64,000 nucleotides of DNA, from contig MU405394.1 in NCBI GenBank assembly GCA_022836615.1, positions 1 to 64,000 of the forward strand. Reading direction: 5' to 3'. The translations under genes were made by a program, and so were the position numbers. The notes beneath the pieces are model-generated. The model searched no databases and was not told the origin of the DNA. It worked only from the letters and a program-made list of their open reading frames with translations. Origin of the DNA: Annulohypoxylon bovei var. microspora (taxonomy: Eukaryota > Ascomycota > Sordariomycetes > Xylariales > Hypoxylaceae). Of the stretch, positions 26,801 to 39,829 are shown in pieces; position 1 is the first letter of the stretch; each line of letters opens with the position of its first letter.

Positions 26801-28350
26801 CCCATAAGACTTCCTTTTCTTTACTTTAATTATTTTTTTATAAATTAATTTTGGTATTTAACCTTAACTTTAATAATAATAACATTATACTTTTATTATT
26901 TAAGAAATCTTTAACCCAATCTTTTAATTTATTAAATAACGCCTTTTAGATTTAATTAATTATAAACTTTTCCTTTTTTTTTAATATAATATTAATATTT
27001 CATATAATAACATTAAAAATTTAAACGTCCTTACCATTTTTTTTATATTAACGTTTTTTTTCTTAAGCCACAAATACCAAAAACACATTTCTTATTACAT
27101 ATTTAATTTCCTTAATTTATAAACACTTTATTTTAACATTATAAAATGTTTAAATAATGTTCCAACCTTTTTTATATATTATTAAACCATATTTCTTTAA
27201 ACTTATTTTAATTAACCTTTTTTTTACTTTATAAGTAACGTCGTTCTATTCCATTTATAATTTTCTTAATATTAAGAAGAATGCGAAATCCAGAATAACA
27301 TAACTTTATATTCGTTTTTTTTTATCGTTTATATTAATTTTTACATATATAAATATATTAATTATATAAGATTTTTTATCCTTAATTAATTTTAATTCTT
27401 TCTTTTAAATAAATATGCACGGTAGCTTTACTTATTATATAAATCTTTTATTAAATATTAAATATATTAAACATCTTAAATTTATAAACGTATTAATAAA
27501 CTTTTATCCGTTTAATAAAGTTTTAATTAAAAAAAGGGTAATATATATTTTATTTAAGGCTTCTTTAATATTTATAAATCTTAATATTAACCTTTAAACG
27601 TAACTTTACTTAAAGATTACTCATTTTCCAAGTATTTTAATAATTTATAATTATTTTTAATATTTTAATTATTTTAAGCCTTTATAATGGTTATTTATAA
27701 CGTATTATTTCCGTTATTGCGGTTTAGTTAAGGTGTAATTTAAAACGATAGGCAAACCATTATAAGGTGCTTTATCTTCGTATAATAAACACATTTACCT
27801 TTTTTTTTAAGTTTTTTAAACTTTTAATTTAATTTTTATTATACTTTTAATAAATTATTATCACCTTAATGTAAACCATTTATTTAATTTATTATTATAA
27901 TTATTATAACGGTTAAAATTATATAATTCACCCCACCCATAATTATATTTCCGTTCCCGTTGAGTTTTAATCTTTATTTTTAAGTAGTTATCGTATTAAT
28001 AAAGTTAATAACCTTTTAATTAAATGTTCTTTTATACCAAATAATCGTAAAATAATTACTTTTTTTTTTATAATTTGGTGCTTCTTTTATTTTAACCATT
28101 ACATCGTTAACCTTAACCACTTATTTATTATAATCCTTTTTATTTAATTTTTTTATTATAAGAACGTTCTTTAATTTATTATTTAATTTTGTATTAATAT
28201 AATTAATTTTATTTTTCTTTTTTTAGTTTAACTTGTTAATTAAGATTAATTTATTTTCGAAATTAACGAGGAAATCGTCAAAATATTAAAAAGTATTTTA
28301 ACATATTTTAATTAAATCTTAATAAGCGGTTTAAATCAATTATTTATCTT
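23820..28350 (-). pseudogene. G3 gag-pol relic
   Basis: The best-preserved stretch is 25998-26351, 117 open codons covering the reverse transcriptase palm after the catalytic motif and the connection to RNase H, including KYLSFIIM, FLGFANFYR and FIKGFNKL. The catalytic motif reads YVDN at 26343-26354, one Asp still present. The chromodomain is at about 23830-24040, with MVLVK then a stop where G1 has Trp in the KWKGY core, then KPWEELKN. Gag lies toward 27600-28300 and integrase near 24900-25150. Stops scattered through the rest make it non-functional. Confidence 0.9.
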
Positions 28351-28834
28351 TAAATTTCTTAATTAAAACTTAAACAAAGGCTTTACTATTATATAACTTA
28401 TTAAACTTTCCTATATTAAATTATTATATTAAACGTTACCGTTTTTTAATTAAAACCAAAGACATAATTTTTAAACATTTATTTTTTTTTAATTTAAAAT
28501 ATATTATATTTTCCAAAATAAAAAGATTTAATATAACCACATATATTAAGAAATCTTTTTGTTTATTAATCTAAATTAAACATTTATCCTTAATTAAAAT
28601 CATTTTTTTAGTTTCATAAAACGAATTAAAGTTATTTAATAAATTAATTATAAAATTATTAAAAAAGTTATTAAAAAGTTTATATATACTTAAATCGTGT
28701 TAATAAAAGACGATAAATATTATAAGATTTTAACCATTTATTATTTAAGAGGTATTTATATATTAAGCTATTATTTAACATAATAAACATTTTTTTAAAA
28801 ACTTTTATTAATTAAAAAGTAATTAATAAAAATA

Positions 28835-29146
28835 TATGATAATTCTTATAAATAATAATAAACTTATATTATATAAGATTAAAAATAAGATTATTTTCAT
28901 TAATAAAAAAAAAAGGAAAAAGTAATAACCTTTCATCCTTAAGGTTATAATATTTATACCTAAAAATATAAATTAAATTAATTAACATAGAAACTCCTTT
29001 TATACATATTCCAATAATTTCCACAACCCACTTAGAACTATTAATAACTTTATTATAAGAACTTACATTTATCACGTTTGTAATTATGATATAAGCTCGC
29101 GTTAATCTTTACTTTAATTAACTTTCCAAGTCCTTAACTTATAATA
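28835..29146 (-). repeat. G3 5' LTR
   Basis: 312 bases from tatgataattc to cttataata on the plus strand. The small frame at 28869-29075 is a shadow of the LTR. Confidence 0.9.
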
Positions 29147-29277
29147 AAAAATTAAAAGAAAAAAAGTTATAAAGTAATTTTTTTAAAAGGTTTTTATATA
29201 TTAACTTTATAATTAAAACTTTAATTAATTATTTTATTAATATATTTTAAAAATAATAATAATTAAACATTATAATA

Positions 29278-31558
29278 TAATTTTTTCTTTAAAAAAAAAT
29301 TAATTTATAAGAAAAATAAATTATTTATTAATATATTTACGGTTTATTTCTTTAATTTTCTTTTTTTTTATAATAAATAAATTATTTTTATTTATTATTT
29401 TTAATATTTTATTTTTTATAATGGTTTTAATTTATTATTAAAGTTTAATTAAAAGATTAATAACTTTAAGGTATAAATTATAAAAGTTTTTTATTTTAAT
29501 TAATGCGTTAAAAAAATCTTTAAAAAAATATTATATTAAATTAAAGTTATAATTTATTTAATTTATTTTATATTAAAACTTTCCTTTAAAAAGTTTAAAA
29601 TTTAATATTTTAAATTTTTTATATTTTTATTTTTTATTAATTTTTATTAAAAATAAAGTATTTATTATTTACTTTAAGATTAAGTTATTTAAGATTTTAA
29701 TTAATTAATTTACATTTAAAACTTAATAAATTTTTATATTTAAAAGTAAATTAATTTTAAAAATATTACGATAAAACTTTATTAATACTTTAAAAAGATT
29801 TATTATTAAATAATTTAAATTATTATAAAAGTAATTTATTTATTAATTACTTTTATAAACATATACTTAATTATTTATTATTTAATTTATTAACCTTTTT
29901 TTTTATTAACTTATTTATTTTAATAATTTTATATTAATAAAAAATTCTTATAAATTTATTATATAATAAAAATTTAATGTTTTATTAATAATTAAATAAT
30001 AATATAATTAAGTTTTTTTTAAAAGGTTTTAAATTTTATATACTTAAGTTATAATTTTTATTATTAAATGAAAAATGTTAAAATTAATGAAAATTATTTT
30101 TATAATGTTAAAAATAACCTTAATTTTAAATTAAAGTTAAAAAATTATTAAATTAATTTTCTTTTAAATGGCTTTAACATATTATTAAATTAATGTTAAA
30201 TAAAGGTTTTTAAATTTAATAAATTTTATTTTTTTATTTAAATAATAATAAAAGATTTAAATATAAAAATTAACGGTTAATTAATAATTTAATTCTTTTT
30301 TTATTTAAATATTAAGATTTTTTATTTATTTATTAACGATATAAAAAATGCGTAAAAGTTAAAAATTACTCATTTAATTACATATTAAATTTATAAAAAT
30401 TATTTTTAATTTAAATTTTAACATTTAAATTATTATATAATAACCTTAATAAATTATATATTTATTTAACTTTAATATATTAATTAATATTATTTTTAAT
30501 AAAAAAAAGTTAAAAATTAATTTTATTTTATTTTTAATAAATAAATAAAATTATGTAAATTAAATATATTTTTTAAAAAAGTTTTATTAATTAATTTAAA
30601 GTTTATTTTTTATATTTATTTTTTATTTTTTAAACGTAAAATTTAAATTATTTAATAAAAAACGTGGGTTTTTAATATAAAGTTTTAATGAAAATAAAAA
30701 TAAAATTATTAATTATATTTTAAAGGTGTGCCGAAGGTTATTCGGCTTTTTAAGTTCGTTATTTTATTTCATTAAAAAGACGATCGGGTTTTAAAACGTA
30801 CGAATTAAAATGAAAAAATAAAAGGTGCGAAAAAAATAAAAAAAATAAAAAAAAAAAACCGATTCGCGATTAATTTTTTAACGTTGTTAATTTATTTAAA
30901 ATAACGGATAATACGGCTTAAAGTGGATTTACCCTTGTTATATTAAACATTAAAAGCGGGGTGGTGGAACTTTATTATAAATTTAATTAAAAAATACATT
31001 TCTTTTAATTAAAAAATTTATTAATAAACGGAGTTTTTTTTTTCTTTTTCTTTTTAATAAAAAAAGTAAGTTTCCGATTTTATTATTAAATAATTAATTA
31101 AATAATTTTTTAAATTATTAAAGGTTTTAATGTTTTTTATAAAATTAAAAATAATTTTTTAATTATAAATGAAAATTTATTAATTCGGGGTTATGTAATT
31201 AAAAAAATAAAAGCGGGTTTTAATTAATTAATTTAATTAATAAATGGTTTATTATTTTTATTAAAACTTTTATTTAATAATTTAAATATTATTATTAATT
31301 AATAACGGAATAAATGGTATTAAAAGGTGTTTTATTACGGGTAAAAATAAAGCTTAATAACCATTAATATAAGGAATTTCGTTTAAAAAAATAAAAGCTT
31401 TTAAAAATTAAATGCGAATTAAAGGTAAAGTTTTAAATATATTGTAATTTAAAAGGAATTAAATTAATGTGTAAATATATATATATTTAAAAAAAAGGAA
31501 TTTTAAAAGCAAGCCTTTAAATTAAAGAAATAAAACGTATAAATGACTTTAAATATTA
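29278..31558. other. unassigned AT-rich sequence between W1 and W2
   Basis: 29278-30700 is extremely AT-rich without recognisable motifs. 30720-31420 is richer in G and C (for example gccgaaggttattcggc near 30732, which can form a hairpin) and keeps more TpG. No open frame or RNA gene can be supported. Confidence 0.5.
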
Positions 31559-31771
31559 TGTTACGGCAAATAAATCTTAAATCGGGATAAAGTTTAAGCA
31601 ATAATAAACCATGTATTTTATTAATAAAAATATTTAAAATAAAAAATTAAAAAAAAAAAATTACGAAATGGTTTTTTTAAAAGGTTTTTATATATTAATT
31701 TTACGGTTAAAACTTTAATTAATTATTCCGTTAATATATTTTAAAAATAACGGTAATTAAACGCCGTTACA
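31559..31771. mobile_element. W2: 213-base element with complementary ends
   Basis: It starts TGTTACGGC and ends GCCGTTACA, exact reverse complements, so the ends read TG and CA like an LTR and also form a terminal inverted repeat. It aligns with W1 without G3 and is the empty site for that insertion. I could not find a clean target duplication (flanks tatta and tttat). Confidence 0.72.
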
Positions 31772-32118
31772 TTTATTAAAAAAATTTAAAATATAATTTT
31801 TAAAAAAAATATATAATGTAAAAAAATTATATATAATAAAATAAAAAAATTATATAAAGCCGTTTAATATTTGATTTTTATAAATGTAAATAACGCGTTT
31901 TTATTTACGTTTTTTTAATTTACGTTTATTTAATTTATTTATATTTATAATTATTATATAAGTTAATTATTTAAATATATAATTTTTAAATTTAATAATT
32001 AATAAATAAATTATAAAAATTAAAAATTAAATTTAATTAAATTAAATGTGGATAATTAAGTTTATTATTATAAAATAAATGTAATTAATTAAGAAAAAAT
32101 TAATGGTTAAAAAAGTTT
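31772..32118. other. unassigned AT-rich spacer
   Basis: Runs of A and T with scattered acgttt motifs between W2 and G4. Nothing recognisable. Confidence 0.5.
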
Positions 32119-32173
32119 TATTATAAATCGAAGATTTAAAAAATTAATTAAAATAAAAATTAATATAAGTTTA

Positions 32174-32388
32174 TGCGTCCGAACCTTTTAATCATATAAA
32201 ATATCATTTATGTGTAATAAATGTTATTTTATATTAATAAGGGTAAACTTATGTGATTAATTATTAATTAATTTAAGTTTTTTAATTAATTAAATTTATA
32301 TACGATTTAAGGTTATTTTAGTAATTTACGCTTATTATTATAAATGGTTTAAGTGTTATTATAAAAACCTTTAAATCGGGAATTTATA
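32174..32388. repeat. Z2 left LTR
   Basis: 215 bases, from tgcgtccgaacc to gggaatttata. It differs from the right LTR mainly by C/T and G/A. Confidence 0.82.
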
Positions 32389-35300
32389 TCATTTTCTTTT
32401 TTTATTATAATTATCCGTAATTATTATAAACATAATCCTTTTTATAACCATTATTAATTTTATTTAAACATTTATTTGCTTATATATTATAAGCTTTATA
32501 TAAAATGGCCGTTGTTTACATACACCGGGAATAAATTATTATTATTATATTTGTTAAAAAGTATTAACCTTTTTAAGTTACATAATTAATAAATATTATT
32601 TTAATAATAATAATAAATTTTTCACAAGTTATTATAATATAACTTATGTTTATTTATCCATTATTATATTTTTAATATTTAATCCTTAAAAGTATAAATA
32701 TGTATTAAGCTTTTTTTTTTTTACAAATATGTTTTTATTTATTTTCAAAATATTTTTATATTATTATAATAATTACGGGTTATAAAAGCTTTATATTATA
32801 TTATTAATTACTTTTAAATTATAAATTTTTTTTAATTAATTCGTAAGTATATTCGGTGTATTTAATAAGTGGTTAATTTTAAGGGGATTATATATTAAAT
32901 ATTAAAAAAAAACTATTATAACCACCAGGTTTAATAATATGGTTATAAATGGTTAAAGTTTATTAAAATAAATTAAATAAGTTTATAATTATAAGATTTG
33001 TTTAATATTTTTAAAACATAATTCTTTTTAAATTATTATTAACTTTTTTTATTTTATTATTATTTTTAAGGTGTAAAGAAATGATTAATTTTATAATGGA
33101 ATTATATTATTAAGTTTAATTCATAACTTTATAACCAATAAAATTTTAAACATTATTAAATATTTATTCCCATAAATAATTAAACGTTTTTTTAATCCTT
33201 ATAAATAATAAGATATAATTAATGAATTTTATTAATAATATTATTTTAATTTTTATTTAATTAATAACATATTTAATTACCATTAATATCACCGTTTATT
33301 TTAAGATTATATAATTAATTATTTAATGTATAAATGGTGTTAAAAGGTATATTAATTGTAAATTCAATAATAACATATTTGGTTTTTTTATTAATTAATA
33401 AAAAGAACATTTAATTATAATTTAATATATTATTAACGTTATTTTAAAATGTTAAAGTAACTTTATTATTTCTTTAAATATTATTTTAACCATAACATAT
33501 TTTTAATTGTGATATATGTTTATTAATTAATAAGTTATATTATTATATTTTAATATAAATTATATATTTATTATATTAATTATTATTTTTATTATATGTA
33601 AAGGATTTTTAAATACTTTAATGTACTTTGAAATCTTATATAATTAATTTTAATACTTAATGAAATATTTTTTTATTTATTCCTTTTTTATTATTATTAA
33701 AAGATTTATTTCTTGTAATAAATACTTATAAATCATTTAAAGGTTTAATTAATTAAATTTGTAAAAGTATTAAATAAGTTTTATTATTATTTCATTTTTG
33801 TTAATTAATAAGGCTTTATTAATTAAGTTTAAATCGAAAGGTTTAAATAAGTAATTTATTAATATGTAAGTTTTATTAAAGCAATAAATAATTTATATAC
33901 CATAATGTTTAATAATATCCAAAAAACATATGATCTTAATAAGTTATTTAACCTTAATATTAATTAATTTAAATAATTTATGGTTTATAATTATTATAAT
34001 TTTTTTTCTTTTTATTTAATGATGTTAATATTATAATAATAACATGATTTTTAATAATTCTTTTTTTTAAATTAAATAATATATTTACATATCCATGAGC
34101 TTTTTAAAAAAATAAACTATTAAATATAAAACGTTTTAATCATTGTGAAAATATGGTTAAAGTAAAGTTGTTTTAATGTGTAATTTACTGGCGTTTAATT
34201 TAATTATTAAAGGTAATTTTTAATTAAATTGTTATATTATTAATATAATGGTGATTAAATTATAAATCTTTTTTTATATTATTATTGTTTTCATGTTTAA
34301 TTTAATAAATTCATTTTTAAGTTTACTTATAAAAGTTATTAATAAAGTTATTATCATTGAGTAATTTTTTATTAAGTGTTTAAAATAACTTATTACATTA
34401 ATAAATGCTTTGATTTATATAATTGTTTTAAGCTTAAAATAATTTTTAATTATTACCACTTTAATTAGGTTTGCTTTGATGTTAGTTTTAAAAATAATAA
34501 AGCTGAAAAAGATTCCTTTTTTAACGAAAAGTTAAAATTTGGGGATGTTAATAATCATGTTATATATTATGAAGCGTTTAAAAACCATTAAAAGTTGTTT
34601 ATATAATTATTTTTTTGTATTAATTTATATTATTATGTCATTTAATAATCTAATTAATCATTTAATGAAAAGAGTTATAATTTCTTTTATAAGCGCTTAA
34701 AACGTCGTTAAAGCGTTTATTAAGCCGAATAATATTATTATTTATTTATATATTTTAAATGAAGTTATGAAAGTTATTTTCTTGTGGTGAAATTTATACA
34801 TGGGTATATATTAAAACCTATCCTTTAAATTAATAAAGGCGTATTATTTATAACTTAATGCCTTTTAAATTTAATTTATAACATTAAGTAATAAATGTGT
34901 GTTTTTTTTTATATATTTATTAATTTTTTAATAATTATAATAAAAACGTTAAATTACATTTAAATTTATTTTATTTAATATAATTATTTAATTAAGTGTT
35001 TTCTTAAGGGTAAATAATAATAATAAAACTTAAAAACTTTTACTTTTTTAAATAATCTTTTTTTTATGTTTCTTAATAAATTTATATAACGCTTATTTTT
35101 ATTATAAACTATATTTTTTTAAAAAAAGCTTTATAAATAAAAAATCATTTATATTAATATAATATTATGTTTTTGTGATTATATTTATTCGTCGTTTCCT
35201 TTTATTAAAAAGTTTAAATATTTCATTAATATAAATGTTTAAATAAATGTTAATTATATTATTTATAATAAGTGTATCTTTATGCCATTTTAATTTAAGT

Positions 35301-37174
35301 TTATAAAAAATGTTAAAAATTAATTTTTATACATAATTAATTAACACCTTATTAATTAATTCCAAAATAAGTTTTCTTTTATATTTTTATAATATAATGG
35401 TTTTTTTATTTACTTCATTTTTACACTGGATTTTTTACTTATAAAATATACCTTTTTTAAATATAAAATTTTTTAGGAACGTTTTATTTGGAATAATTCT
35501 TATTAACATTATAAATAAGGTGTTATATTCATTTTTAATCTTAAACCTTATTATAATAATAACATTTTTCGTTATATATGGCTTTAAATTACTTACTTTT
35601 ATTATAATAAATAATCACTTTATTTTATATTTTTATAAATTCTTTATTAAAGATTATAAAACGTAACAAGTTATGTAATTATAATCGAAAAAGGTTATAA
35701 AATGTTTTTCATTATTTAATTTAATTATGAAAAAGTTATATTACTTTTCATATTTTTTCTTAATTAATTTATCTTTATATGGTGGTGGTTTAAAGTTGTT
35801 ATTCACTTTTATTAAATGAATATAATTATTTTAATCTTCGTTATTAAAGTTATTAAATAAATTAATAAATTTTAAATTAATATTTAATTTAATTAACACT
35901 TTTATTAAGTTTTATTAATCTTATTCTTCATTTTTATTTTTTATAAAATAAATTTATTTATTATTATTTTTATTTTTTTATTTATCGTAAACATTTTAAA
36001 CTTTTTTTCCGAATTTTTAATGATTATTATTGTTTTCTTTAAATAAAATACCTTTTAACGTGATTTTCTTAGATTTTGTTAAATATATTAAGGTTTTTTA
36101 AAGAAAACGTAACTTTTAAATATAATCCTTTATTTAATGGCTTTTTTTATTATAATTAAAGCATTTATTATTAAATGTTTTTATTATAAATCCGTTTTTT
36201 TTAATTAAATTAATTTATTAATTATTTTATTTAAGATTTAATATTATAACTTATTATACCATTATTAACATTATTTTTATTAAATTTTAAAGCTTTAATT
36301 AAGCTACGTTTAATTAAGTTATTATTACTTTTAAGATTTATAAGTTATAAAAAAGCACCATTATACCATGAAATATAATAATTATTACAAATATATTATA
36401 TATTTTACTTTTAATTAATATTTAAATAATTAAAATTACTTATTATATTGTTTCTTTTATTACTTAGGTTATATTTAAGGGATTAATTTAATTATGAAAT
36501 AATAATTATACATTTAATATATAAGTGTGTAATAAATTAATTAATATTTTATAATTTTAATACAAGTTTTTAATGCGTATAAAAAGCTTGTAAAAAGCTT
36601 CCCGTATTTTTTTCATAAAGTTCACGAAATTTTTATTTTATTACGGTAATAAGGTTATAAATATAATAAATAAGTTATAAAACATATAATGCTTTTTTAA
36701 TATTTAAAATATTATTTTTAAAAATGTAACTTAAATTAACTTCCATGTTCACACATAAACTATTATTTATTAAAAATTATTTAATAATTTTATAAAAAAT
36801 TTTATAATTTATAAAAAATAAAGTATTAAGGTTATTTTTAATTTATTTTATATTTTATTAAACTTATTTAAAATGGTATAATTTATTTATATTAACTTTA
36901 ATAATAAAAATATTATTTTTTTTTTTTCATATTTAAAGAATTCGTATGTTTTAATAAATAATATAACTTTTAATTAAATTTATTTAATTTTTTTTTTTAA
37001 TTAATTTAAGTTTTATTTAAAATATTAATTTTTTAAAAATTAAGTTTCCCATTAAAAAAGTATTTATTTAACATATAATTCTTAAATTATTTTAAATATA
37101 AGAATGATTACAAGTTAAGATCATGCCATTTAATATAATAGGTATTTAAAAACTCGTTTAAATCATATAATAAT

Positions 37175-37998
37175 GAGTTTTATTATTTCAATAGTATTGG
37201 ATTTCAATAGTGTGGCTCAGGTCCGGGTGCGGCTTCTCTGATTCGTCAAAATCCTTATCGATAAGCTTTTACCACACCAAAAACATTTCCTGGGCGCATA
37301 CCTCTTTACACTGGAATAACTTTCCAATACAGTTATCAATCAATTAATAATTACAATAGGATTAGAGCTCTCAATTCGGCGATTCTAAATATATAATTAT
37401 ATTTCACCTGCAGGCTTTAAAAGTTGAGAAAAGCCCGTTCTAGCCCGCCCCGGGGGTGTTTTTTTCGGCCCCGGTGTGCCCGGTGGCCCCGGAGGTCTTA
37501 AGTTTCCTACGCATTCCCACCTTTATACCTAAATAACCTGACAAGCAAAGCTTGCATTAAATTGAAGCTTGATACTAAGATAGCCCTCGGAAGCGGCAAT
37601 CGAACGATCCAGGTTTCATTGAGCTGAGTTCAATACAGGTGTAGATATAAGGCAAAAAGTAAGATAGGTTGTAGGGAACGAAAAGGTTTAGGGGGTATCA
37701 CGTGCGACCGGAAGAGCCGGGCGCAGGCTGAAGAAGCGATTTCCCCCTTTTCTAAGCCCTGCATTCAAAAGTTGATTATATATTTCGATTCAGCTAATTG
37801 AGAGCTTTAATATCATTGTAATTATTGTTTCATACGATAGGTGGTTGAAAAGTTATTCGACTGTAAAGCGATGGATCTTGCTGTCGCGGTATTTGGTGTG
37901 GTAGCGTCTTATCGATAAGGATTTCAACCAATCAAACAAGCCGCGCCCGGACCTGAGCCACACTATTGAAATCCAATACTATTGAAATAATAAAACTC
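37175..37998. mobile_element. M1: unmutated hAT-like non-autonomous TIR element
   Basis: This 824-base GC-balanced island lies inside RIP-mutated Z2. Terminal inverted repeats of about 91 bases begin GAGTTTTATTATTTCAATAG and differ at only a few places. Target duplication ataataat at 37167-37174 and 37999-38006 is 8 bases, as in hAT transposons, and Z1 has the empty site near 20700. The palindrome CTTATCGATAAG sits 79 bases from each end (37254-37265 and 37908-37919). There is no transposase, so it would need one in trans. Intact CpA shows it arrived after RIP had acted on Z2. Confidence 0.9.
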
Positions 37999-38478
37999 AT
38001 AATAATAAGCTTAATAATTTAACTTAATCGTGATTTAATGTTAAATTTTTATTAATGTAATGTTAATATAATTAAGCCGTTTTTATTATCGTTATAATTG
38101 CCGTAAAATTTATTATTAAATTAAATATATATTTAAATTAATTATTTATATTTTTATTTAAATTTTCGTTAATTTTTATTTAATTAAAAATTAATAATTT
38201 AAATTATAAGTAAATTTAATAAATTAAGTTATTATAATTCTTTTAAAAATTAATAAAATTAATAACATCGAAGATTTTAATAACATTAAAAACGTTTATT
38301 ATTATTTTATTTTTATTTTTAATTTTACTTTTAATTTTATTAATTAATTTATTAAGTAAATTAAAGCTTTTAAATATAATTTAAAAAGTTAATATAAAAG
38401 GTATAAAAATATAAAAAAAAAATATAAAAATAAATTAATTTACGTTATTAACGTTTTATTTACGTAAATAATTATTTA

Positions 38479-38693
38479 TGTGTCCGAATTTTTTAATTAT
38501 ATAAAATATTATTTATATATAATAAATATTATTTTATATTAATAAAAATAAACTTATATAATTAATTATTAATTAATTTAAATTTCTTAATTAATTAAAT
38601 TTACATGTAATTTAAAGTTATTTTAATAACCCATGTTTATTATTATAAATGGTTTAAACGTTATTATAAAAACCTTTAAATCGGGGATCCATA
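38479..38693. repeat. Z2 right LTR
   Basis: 215 bases, from tgtgtccgaatt to ggggatccata. Confidence 0.82.
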
Positions 38694-38788
38694 AGTTTAT
38701 ATTATGGTTATAAACGTAATAAATATAAATCTTTATAATAAAATTATTTTTAATTTTAAATAAATTATTAAAATTATTAAAATATATA

Positions 38789-39829
38789 AAATTTTTAAGG
38801 TTTTTTTTTATTATTTAATATAACCTTTTATAATATCCGGGAAAACGCGACCTTTATAAACTTTAAAACGTTTTAATTTTTTTAAAGTTATAAGGATTAA
38901 AAAAAAGAAAAAGAAAAAATTAAAATTTTTTTTTCGTAAAAAGTTATTAATTAAAAAAAAGCTTAAAAAAAAGGTAATTAATGGGGGTAAAAAAGGTGAA
39001 TAATAAAGGTAAAAAAAATAAATAACGAAGGTAAAAAAAATAAAAAAAAAGTAATAAAAAAAAAATAAAATGAAAAAAAAATTTTTATTTAAAAAACACC
39101 GATTTTTAATTTAATAATTAATTAATTAATTAAAAAGTTAATTAAAAAGTTAATTAAAAAGTTAATTAAAAAGTTAATTTAAAAATTAATGAATTAATTA
39201 AATAAATAATTTATTTATTTATTTATTAATTAAATAAATAATTTATTTATTTATTAATTAAATAAATAATTTATTTATTTATTAATTAATTAAATAATAA
39301 GTTAAATAATTTTTTAATTTTTTAATAAAAAAAATATATTTTTATATAAAAAACTTTTACCGTTTTTTAAACTTTTAAATTTTAATTTTAATTTTAAACA
39401 TTAATTTTACATGGGTTTAAAAGCTTACGTAATTTTAAAAACTTAATTTTTAATGTAAATTAATTCGTTTTTATATAATTAAATAAAGTGGGTAATTAAT
39501 TAACCTTTAAAAAATAATTTTTACGCGCGTAAAAAATGGTTTAAAAATAATTTAATATATAATTTAAAAAATAATTAATTAAAAAAATGATTTAAAAAAG
39601 TTATTACGTATATAAATAATTAAAAAATAAATTAAAAAAAATATATTTAATTAAAAATGTAAATAAATTTAATTAATTAAAAGCATTTTATTAATGTTAA
39701 TTAAATTTAAAAAAGTTTATTAATTATTTATTAATTTTTTATTAATTATTTTATTAATTAATTTATTAATAATTAATAATTTATAAATTATTTTTAAAAG
39801 TTTAAACGTAATAATATTTTTCGAACGAA
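38789..39829 (-). mobile_element. Hel-C: Helitron-like repeat in the G4 LTR
   Basis: A minus-strand copy of 1,041 bases, shortened in the body. On the plus strand it begins aaatttttaagg (the 3' end) and ends cgaacgaa (the 5' end). Joining the host sides gives ttaaaatatata plus taaaaaag, matching the uninterrupted LTRs of G1 and G2, so no host base was duplicated or lost. The insertion lies between A and T in either orientation. Confidence 0.8.

Larger units (their letters stand above)
23477..29146 (-). mobile_element. G3: complete Ty3/gypsy chromodomain LTR retrotransposon
   Basis: 5,670 bases, LTRs 23477-23788 (3') and 28835-29146 (5'), each 312 bases. Target duplication aaaaa is at 23472-23476 and 29147-29151; W2 supplies the empty site near 31640. 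The polypurine tract is at 23789-23805 (C-rich on the plus strand). It is one of the least mutated copies: the LTR begins TG with TTACA and the catalytic motif keeps one of the two Asp residues. Internal order mirrors G1. Confidence 0.93.
23389..29277. mobile_element. W1: 214-base element split by gypsy G3
   Basis: W1 is 23389-23476 plus 29152-29277. Without G3 it is 214 bases and matches the uninterrupted W2 (31559-31771) along its whole length. The ends are TATTACGGCG and a mutated copy of its complement. It is probably a solo LTR or a very short TIR element. Confidence 0.75.
32174..38693. mobile_element. Z2: complete LTR element of unknown type, nested in the G4 LTR
   Basis: Two 215-base direct repeats, 32174-32388 and 38479-38693, start TG(C/T)GTCCGAA and end ata. 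Agttta at 32168-32173 and 38694-38699 is the likely target duplication, and other gypsy LTRs are uninterrupted there. Internal length is about 5.3 kb after removing M1. The coding strand is uncertain: a gag-like basic stretch may lie on the minus strand near 35900-36200, but no reverse transcriptase motif could be fixed on either strand. The left half (33000-34650) keeps clearly more CpA and TpG than the right half. Confidence 0.78.
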
